A DNA stretch of 35,219 bases from an uncultured Porphyromonadaceae bacterium (GTDB lineage: Bacteria > Bacteroidota > Bacteroidia > Bacteroidales > Muribaculaceae). This document shows, one piece after another, positions 30,588 to 35,219 of the stretch. Position 1 is the first letter of the stretch. Each line of letters begins with the position of its first letter. The notes under the pieces were generated by a model. That model did not search any database and was not told the origin of the DNA. It saw only the letters and a list, made by a program, of their open reading frames with translations. A program made the position numbers and the translations under genes. The stretch lies in contig CALDIF010000058.1 in assembly GCA_937901905.1 (NCBI GenBank), forward strand, positions 1 through 35,219, written 5' to 3'.

Positions 30588-31303
30588 TGGCTTAGTGTTG
30601 TGGGGAGTAGGGCACCGGCTATCGCGTCACGACATTGTGTGGCAAGTGACGTGAGGTCATGCCCCTGTTCGGAGGGTATTATAGGCTCGTGTATGGTTAT
30701 ATTGATAGTACCAGGGGTGACATTGACGGCGTTGCGAGGCATGACCTTGTAGGCACCGTCGATGGAGATGGGCACGATGGGGCGGTTAAACTCGGCGGCA
30801 AGGTGAAAAGCTCCGGGCTTGAATGTGCCCATCGTACCGTCGTCGGTGCGTCGACCCTCGGGAAAGATAGCGAGCGACTGACCGCGACCCAATGCCGCTT
30901 CGGCTTGCTGCTTGGTCAACTTGATGTCGTGCGGGTCAACCATGACATAGCCCACTGTGCGACACGCCGTTCCCACGAGAGGGATATTGGTCAAACCGCG
31001 TCGCATCATCCACTTGAAAGGGTGGTTGAGGTATCCGCTGAGGGCGAATATGTCGAATGCTCCCTGGTGGTTGGCAACGAAGATATACGGTGTGTCGCGA
31101 TTGATGTTTTCGCGCCCCGTCACCCTCACTCTCACACCGAGTAAAAAGCAGAAACAGCGTGACCACCACTTGGGCGGATAGTAACCCCACCAATCCTTGT
31201 CAAACAGTCCGCCTATTGTTGAAGCCAGTGCTGTCAGTAAGGTAACCGCCACAAGCAGTGGAAGGGCCACACACCACTGGTAAATCAAGAATAAAGTTCT
31301 CAT
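30584..31303 (-). CDS. 1-acyl-glycerol-3-phosphate acyltransferase (PlsC-like)
   Basis: A 239-residue membrane-associated lysophospholipid acyltransferase. An N-terminal hydrophobic segment precedes the catalytic NHQGAFD (H79 and D84 of HX4D). The substrate-phosphate block IFPEGRRTDDG is at residues 147-157, and RPIVPISIDGAYKVMP is block IV. It adds the second fatty acid in phosphatidic acid synthesis, or a related acyl transfer. The ATG overlaps the rprY stop by one base (TAATG), coupling it to the regulator. Naming it plsC is plausible, but paralogues exist in Bacteroidales. Confidence 0.92.
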   Translation of the reverse strand: MRTLFLIYQWCVALPLLVAVTLLTALASTIGGLFDKDWWGYYPPKWWSRCFCFLLGVRVRVTGRENINRDTPYIFVANHQGAFDIFALSGYLNHPFKWMMRRGLTNIPLVGTACRTVGYVMVDPHDIKLTKQQAEAALGRGQSLAIFPEGRRTDDGTMGTFKPGAFHLAAEFNRPIVPISIDGAYKVMPRNAVNVTPGTINITIHEPIIPSEQGHDLTSLATQCRDAIAGALLPTTLSQ

Positions 31304-32007
31304 TACGCTTCGGGCTCATCGGGAATGATGAGTTTGTAACCCTTGCCGTGAATGTTGATGATTTCCACGTTGGGATCGTCCTTGAGTTTCTTGCGCAACT
31401 TGGTGATGTACACGTCCATGGAGCGAGCGTTGAAATAGTTGTCATCAATCCAAATCGTCTTCAAGGCGAAGTTTCGCTCAAGAATCTCGTTGGCGTGGGC
31501 ACACAGCAGGCTGAGCAACTCGCTCTCCTTGGTGGTGAGGTTGTCGCTGTGCTCGTCGGTGAACAACACCTGTCGTTGGGTATCGAAGGTGAACTTGCCT
31601 ATCTTGTAGACTGTGACATCTTTGCCTTTCTTGCCGTTGACACGGCGCAAGATTGCCTCAATGCGCAGCACCAGTTCTTCCATTGAGAACGGCTTGGTGA
31701 TATAGTCGTCGGCACCGATCTTGAAGCCTTCCAGTATGTCCTCCTTGAGTGCCTTGGCGGTCAAGAAGATGATGGGAACATCGGTGTTGACGGTGCGAAT
31801 TTCTTGTGCCAATTGGAAGCCGTCCTTCTTAGGCATCATCACGTCAAGCAGGCAAATGTCGTATTTGCCCTTGAGGAAAGCACGATAGCCGGCATCGCCG
31901 TCGGCAAACAATTCGGCGCGATAACCTTTATCTTCGAGGTATTCGCGGGTGAGCGTGCCGAGGTTCTCGTCGTCCTCGCACAACAAAATTCTGAGTTTGT
32001 TTTCCAT
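31303..32007 (-). CDS. rprY: OmpR-family response regulator, RprY-like
   Basis: A 234-residue DNA-binding response regulator. The receiver domain has acidic residues at the start (CEDDEN), the phosphoacceptor D55 (LLDVMMP), T83 (FLTAKA) and K105 (ITKPF). A winged helix follows (LTTKESELLSLLCAHANEIL, then SMDVYITKLRKKLKDDP and IINIHGKGYKLIIP). This architecture and its place after an RprX-like kinase match the RprXY system of Bacteroides, linked to envelope and antibiotic-related responses. ATG 32007 (MENKLRILLCEDDE) gives the family N-terminus. The 96-bp gap after rprX contains an imperfect hairpin at 32047-32067. Confidence 0.93.
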   Translation of the reverse strand: MENKLRILLCEDDENLGTLTREYLEDKGYRAELFADGDAGYRAFLKGKYDICLLDVMMPKKDGFQLAQEIRTVNTDVPIIFLTAKALKEDILEGFKIGADDYITKPFSMEELVLRIEAILRRVNGKKGKDVTVYKIGKFTFDTQRQVLFTDEHSDNLTTKESELLSLLCAHANEILERNFALKTIWIDDNYFNARSMDVYITKLRKKLKDDPNVEIINIHGKGYKLIIPDEPEA

Positions 32008-32103
32008 AATTCTGGTGTTATTTGGTGTAACTGATATCAATGTTTCACAACGGCACTGCCGTGTTGTATTAATCGTTGTTGCAACTCGTTTAATCAATAA
32101 TCA

Positions 32104-33609
32104 TCATGCCTCAAATAGGGGTAGTGAAATGATGAAGCGCGTGCCGTTGCCGTAGTCACTCTCGGCACGTATCGACCCTCCGAACAGGGTTACCATTTTG
32201 TGGACGTATGCCAAACCGAGCCCGAAGCCCTTGACATCGTGACGATTGCCGGTGCCGGCGCGATAGAACTTCTCGAAAATGCGCTTGAGGTCTTCGCGAC
32301 GAATTCCTATGCCGTTGTCCTCGACCACTATTTGCAACGAATGTTCGGTGGGGTTGGTGGTGGTGACTTGCAAGTTCAAGGGCACTTCTTCACGACGGTA
32401 TTTGATAGCATTATCCAGCAGGTTGAAGATGACGTTAGTCATGTGCATACGGTCAACGTTGACGATGGGGTCCTCGGCATCGAGTGTCATCGTGATTGTT
32501 CCTCCATATTTCTCGACCTTGAGTTTGAAAGTGTGTACAACGCTCTCGACGAGTGCGTTGGCATCTTCCTCTTCGAGACGCATTGTCGCGTTGTCGCGAT
32601 CGAACATTGACATCTGCAAGACTTTCTCGACCTGGAAACGCAGTCGCTTGGTCTCGTCGTTGATGACGGTTGCCACGTGTCGCAACATTTCGGGTGACTT
32701 GCGCACGCTGTCATCGCTGAGCATTTGTGCCGCTATCGAGATTGACGAGATTGGAGTCTTGAACTCGTGGGTCATGTTGTTGATGAAGTCGTTCTTGATT
32801 TCGCTCAAGCGTTTTTGCTTGAAAGCGATAAAGATAGTGTAGATAAACACGCCCAACAGCAGCAATGTGAATGCCATGGATGGCAGTATGAACTTGATTG
32901 AACTGAAGATGTATTTGCCCTTGGTGGGGAATACCACGTTGAGATAGTGCTGCTTGCCGACGGGGTCACCGGGGAAGAGCACTTGTACATAAGGGCTCGC
33001 ACCTTTACCCACTATGCTGTCATATCGTGCCGTGTTGTAGACCATTGTGCCGCCGCGACGGGTCACTGCGAACTCAAACGGCAACGTGAGTCCGTTGTTC
33101 TCGAGTTCGCTTGCCATGTATTCTCTCACGGTAGTGCTGTCGGCTCGCTCGGCGATAGGACGGTCGCTGCTGCGAGTCAAAATGGTCAGAATGACCTCGT
33201 TGAGCATTGACCGTTGGTAAAGGTATTGTTCTTTGAGAATTTCCTGTTTGAGCAGATAACTGTCGTTGAGGTTCTTGAGCGTGTTGAAGTTTGCAGGGCG
33301 TTTGAGTTTCATTCCGTCTATCACCTCGCTCGCGGCGAGGCTGTCGCTTGCCGCGAGGTCACCGCCGTAGTCAAATCGTCCGCTGCCGCGATAGGCTGCG
33401 GCGTCGGCGAGATCTTGGTCGAGATAATACTTCGTCTCGTTCTGTTCAAGCATTGTACTCACCTCATGAATGCTGCGAGTGACAATTTCGCCGAATTGTT
33501 CGTTGCGCATCTTGATCATATTCTCCATGTAGACAACCTCAAGAGCAAGCAGTCCGAGCAAAGCGGTGGTCATGACGACAGTCAATATCCAAATTATAGA
33601 GCGTTTCAT
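32104..33609 (-). CDS. rprX: Membrane sensor histidine kinase, RprX-like
   Basis: A 501-residue inner-membrane kinase. An N-terminal helix (SIIWILTVVMTTALLGLLALEVV), a periplasmic sensor of about 230 residues and a second helix (MAFTLLLLGVFIYTIFIAF) lead to the kinase core. The H-box is NDFINNMTHEFKTPISSI with H281. The ATP lid shows the N-box VIFNLLDNAIKYR, G1 VEDNGIGI and G2 GFGLGLAYV. ATG 33609 (MKRSIIWIL) is chosen because the predicted promoter lies just upstream and excludes longer starts. Signal unknown. First gene of a five-gene operon ending in mnmE. Confidence 0.94.
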   Translation of the reverse strand: MKRSIIWILTVVMTTALLGLLALEVVYMENMIKMRNEQFGEIVTRSIHEVSTMLEQNETKYYLDQDLADAAAYRGSGRFDYGGDLAASDSLAASEVIDGMKLKRPANFNTLKNLNDSYLLKQEILKEQYLYQRSMLNEVILTILTRSSDRPIAERADSTTVREYMASELENNGLTLPFEFAVTRRGGTMVYNTARYDSIVGKGASPYVQVLFPGDPVGKQHYLNVVFPTKGKYIFSSIKFILPSMAFTLLLLGVFIYTIFIAFKQKRLSEIKNDFINNMTHEFKTPISSISIAAQMLSDDSVRKSPEMLRHVATVINDETKRLRFQVEKVLQMSMFDRDNATMRLEEEDANALVESVVHTFKLKVEKYGGTITMTLDAEDPIVNVDRMHMTNVIFNLLDNAIKYRREEVPLNLQVTTTNPTEHSLQIVVEDNGIGIRREDLKRIFEKFYRAGTGNRHDVKGFGLGLAYVHKMVTLFGGSIRAESDYGNGTRFIISLPLFEA

Positions 33610-33633
33610 GAAAAGCGATTTAACATTTCGGGG

Positions 33634-33665
33634 CAAAATTAACATTTAAGTGTGAAAAATGCAAA
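33634..33665 (-). promoter_or_regulatory. Promoter of the rprXY-mnmE operon
   Basis: TTTG (33665-33662, minus), 20 bases, TAATTTTG (33641-33634) is a full consensus match. The leader to ATG 33609 would be about 20 bases. Confidence 0.8.
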
Positions 33666-33691
33666 TTTTCCACACTATTTTTGCTTATAAA

Positions 33692-33726
33692 AACGAGGGT
33701 GTGTCAAAAAATGACACACCCTCGTT
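33692..33726 (-). terminator. Terminator after the second secreted protein
   Basis: A perfect 15-bp stem AACGAGGGTGTGTCA / TGACACACCCTCGTT around an AAAAA loop, about 28 bases after the stop codon. It separates this gene from the rprX promoter. Confidence 0.85.
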
Positions 33727-33754
33727 AGGGTACTTGATTATTGTCAAGCAATAA

Positions 33755-35219
33755 TCACTTGATCACTTTCACTGCTGTGCAGGCACCGTTGCTCCACGTG
33801 GTGACAACGATATTCAATCCGTCGTAAGGCTCGTCGCTCACGGCACCGGCAGCGTTGACGTAGTGCACGCTGACCGGTGTGCTGCCGGCTGTGAGTTCGT
33901 CAATACCGGTAAACACGTCGCTCACGGTGATTACTTGTCCCTTGAGGTTGGTGTAAGAGTCGTCATCAGACATTGATATGCGACGACGTGCTCCACTCCA
34001 CTGCTGTTTCAACTCGATGCACACGCGCATCTTCACGTATTGACCGTCGCTGTAGTTGAACGCGCCGTAGTAGTCACCGGCGAGGGTGAGACTGCGCCCC
34101 TTGGTGCCGTTGGCACCGCTATAGCCGCGCAGGGTTGGCACGCCGTTCTCGGTGAAGAAGTAACCTACCACATCAATCACCTGTCCGGCTGCAGGCATTT
34201 CCTCCCACCGGAACGGGGTACCGGTGAAGTCGTCGCCCATGTAATAGGTAGCGATATTATAGGTCACGTCGGCATTGCTGTCCTCACTCGATGTCATTTC
34301 CATTAGCGGTGAGGTCATGCTGCCGTTGAACTCTCCCGATATATTGTGTATCGTTTGTCCCTCGGTCAACACCGTTTCACTCTCGATGGGCAACCATTCG
34401 CTGCCGTTGGTGGCGTAGAACATGTGGTGAGTGGGAATTGCTGCCACCACGATGAGGTCGTCGGTCACGGTGAACTCGCCCGATGGACTGTCAAGCACCT
34501 CGGCGAGGGTAGTCCCTTCAGAGAGGGTCACCTCCTCGATGTCGCTCCACTCGCTCTCGTCATTGTCGGTGTAAACCGCCTTGACCTTGAACTCGTAGGT
34601 CGCGCCTGCGGTCAACTCCGTCACGTTGTACTCCTTGGCTGTGATGCCCGTCACGGTCAGTCCGCCATCATCGGCATCGCCGTCCTCAACCGCCGTGCGG
34701 CGCGGCGCGTTGCTTGTCTCCTCCGGATAAAGTTCCGATGCGTCACCGCCATACACCTTAACCGACTTGACAAGCAAGCGTTGTTTGCTTGCCAAATTTT
34801 CAATTTTGACAGTATTATTACCTGCGTTAGCGTCAAGAACCGCAATATACGTCTTTTCGGTTGTTATCCCTGTAAAAGTTTCGGTTGCCGATCCGACAGT
34901 GATTTTCATCTGTACATTATTATCGCTGGAATATTGTTTGGCAACCACAACAACCGTAACTTTTCCGTCGTAATCGGTGAGGTCGATGTTGCCACTGGTC
35001 ATGCTACCCACCGCTGATTTGGCACCAAGTCTCACATAACCCGTTTCATCGGTGTAAGCATTGGTTGTTGTCCACGTCGTTGAAGTGTTGCTGCAGTCCT
35101 CATCGAGAAGCAGTTTGTATGTGCTGCCGCCACCGCCTGTGTTCGGGTCGGCGGTTTTGTTGACGTAGAGGGTGTAACTCGCCACGTTGGCGGCAGGTGT
35201 GGCATCGGTCCACACAGCC
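33755..35219 (-). CDS. Secreted Fn3/beta-sandwich protein, 3' part (5' end outside window)
   Basis: The C-terminal 487 or so residues of an exported protein whose start lies beyond the window. The visible part opens with the first strands of a fibronectin type III domain (VWTDATPAANVASYTLYVNK). It is interrupted by a roughly 130-residue beta domain (LLLDEDCSNTSTTW to LLVKSVKVYGGD), after which the Fn3 resumes (YNVTELTAGATYEFKVKAVY then SEWSDIEEVTL). An OB-like domain follows (SGEFTVTDDLIVVAAI to QVIDVVGYFF and LRGYSGANG), then a basic linker SGARRRIS and a C-terminal sorting-type module (VHYVNAAGAVSDEPYDGLNI). The last 250 residues parallel those of the protein at 11026-13557. Function unknown; surface attachment or export by type IX secretion is inferred. 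Confidence 0.85.
   Translation of the reverse strand, partial: AVWTDATPAANVASYTLYVNKTADPNTGGGGSTYKLLLDEDCSNTSTTWTTTNAYTDETGYVRLGAKSAVGSMTSGNIDLTDYDGKVTVVVVAKQYSSDNNVQMKITVGSATETFTGITTEKTYIAVLDANAGNNTVKIENLASKQRLLVKSVKVYGGDASELYPEETSNAPRRTAVEDGDADDGGLTVTGITAKEYNVTELTAGATYEFKVKAVYTDNDESEWSDIEEVTLSEGTTLAEVLDSPSGEFTVTDDLIVVAAIPTHHMFYATNGSEWLPIESETVLTEGQTIHNISGEFNGSMTSPLMEMTSSEDSNADVTYNIATYYMGDDFTGTPFRWEEMPAAGQVIDVVGYFFTENGVPTLRGYSGANGTKGRSLTLAGDYYGAFNYSDGQYVKMRVCIELKQQWSGARRRISMSDDDSYTNLKGQVITVSDVFTGIDELTAGSTPVSVHYVNAAGAVSDEPYDGLNIVVTTWSNGACTAVKVIK

Overview
The window is a stretch of Bacteroidota chromosome, almost certainly order Bacteroidales. The evidence is direct: many genes are preceded by the Bacteroidales promoter pattern (TTTG or close variant, 19-20 nt, TAnnTTTG), Shine-Dalgarno sites are scarce and replaced by A-rich leaders, and the gene families are typical of the order (DUF3667, RibBA beside an LptF-type permease, RprX/RprY, secreted proteins with a C-terminal sorting-type domain). 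The balanced base composition would fit Muribaculaceae or a related gut family; that last step is inference.

Layout. 1-2424: a two-gene minus-strand unit (SGNH/DUF4886 lipoprotein then membrane acyltransferase-3) bounded by a perfect 55-bp direct repeat, with a dispersed repeat and a promoter between its start and the outer repeat copy. 2751-4091: NADP-type glutamate dehydrogenase with two downstream hairpins. 7553-4359 (minus): lptF-type permease then ribBA. 7637-8596: DUF3667 membrane protein, convergent with a minus-strand rlmH/glycosyltransferase pair (10058-8653). 10724-10179 (minus): acidic pRiA4b ORF-3-like protein. 11026-13557: large secreted multidomain protein under a textbook promoter, ended by a 20-bp perfect hairpin. 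13841-16074: rplY, pth and a Ca2+/Na+ exchanger. 16207-18400: VanZ-like protein with a natural nine-histidine tail, an XRE-fused DNA methyltransferase, and a small membrane protein. 18507-19841: NSS transporter, convergent with gpmI (21546-20026). 24026-22014 (minus): esterase, a 98-residue unknown, and a TrmH-type methyltransferase, tightly packed. 24552-27642: YqhD-type alcohol dehydrogenase, GNAT, Tag glycosylase and nitroreductase. 27643-28318: accessory-looking gap with a second copy of the dispersed repeat, a truncated gene remnant and a small two-helix membrane protein. 33609-28319 (minus): rprX, rprY, a lysophospholipid acyltransferase, a DNA/RNA nuclease and mnmE in overlapping order. 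33755-end (minus): 3' part of a second large secreted protein.

How they connect. Most of the window is conserved housekeeping (riboflavin, LPS export, translation, glycolysis, tRNA and rRNA modification) broken by envelope or accessory pieces. Two secreted proteins 20 kb apart end in the same roughly 250-residue module, so they are probably exported by one route and share a surface role. No CRISPR array, intact insertion sequence, tRNA or rRNA gene was seen. The best candidates for something new are the repeat-bounded SGNH/acyltransferase module, the pair of secreted proteins with a shared C-terminal module, and the repeat-plus-remnant locus at 27.8-28.3 kb.
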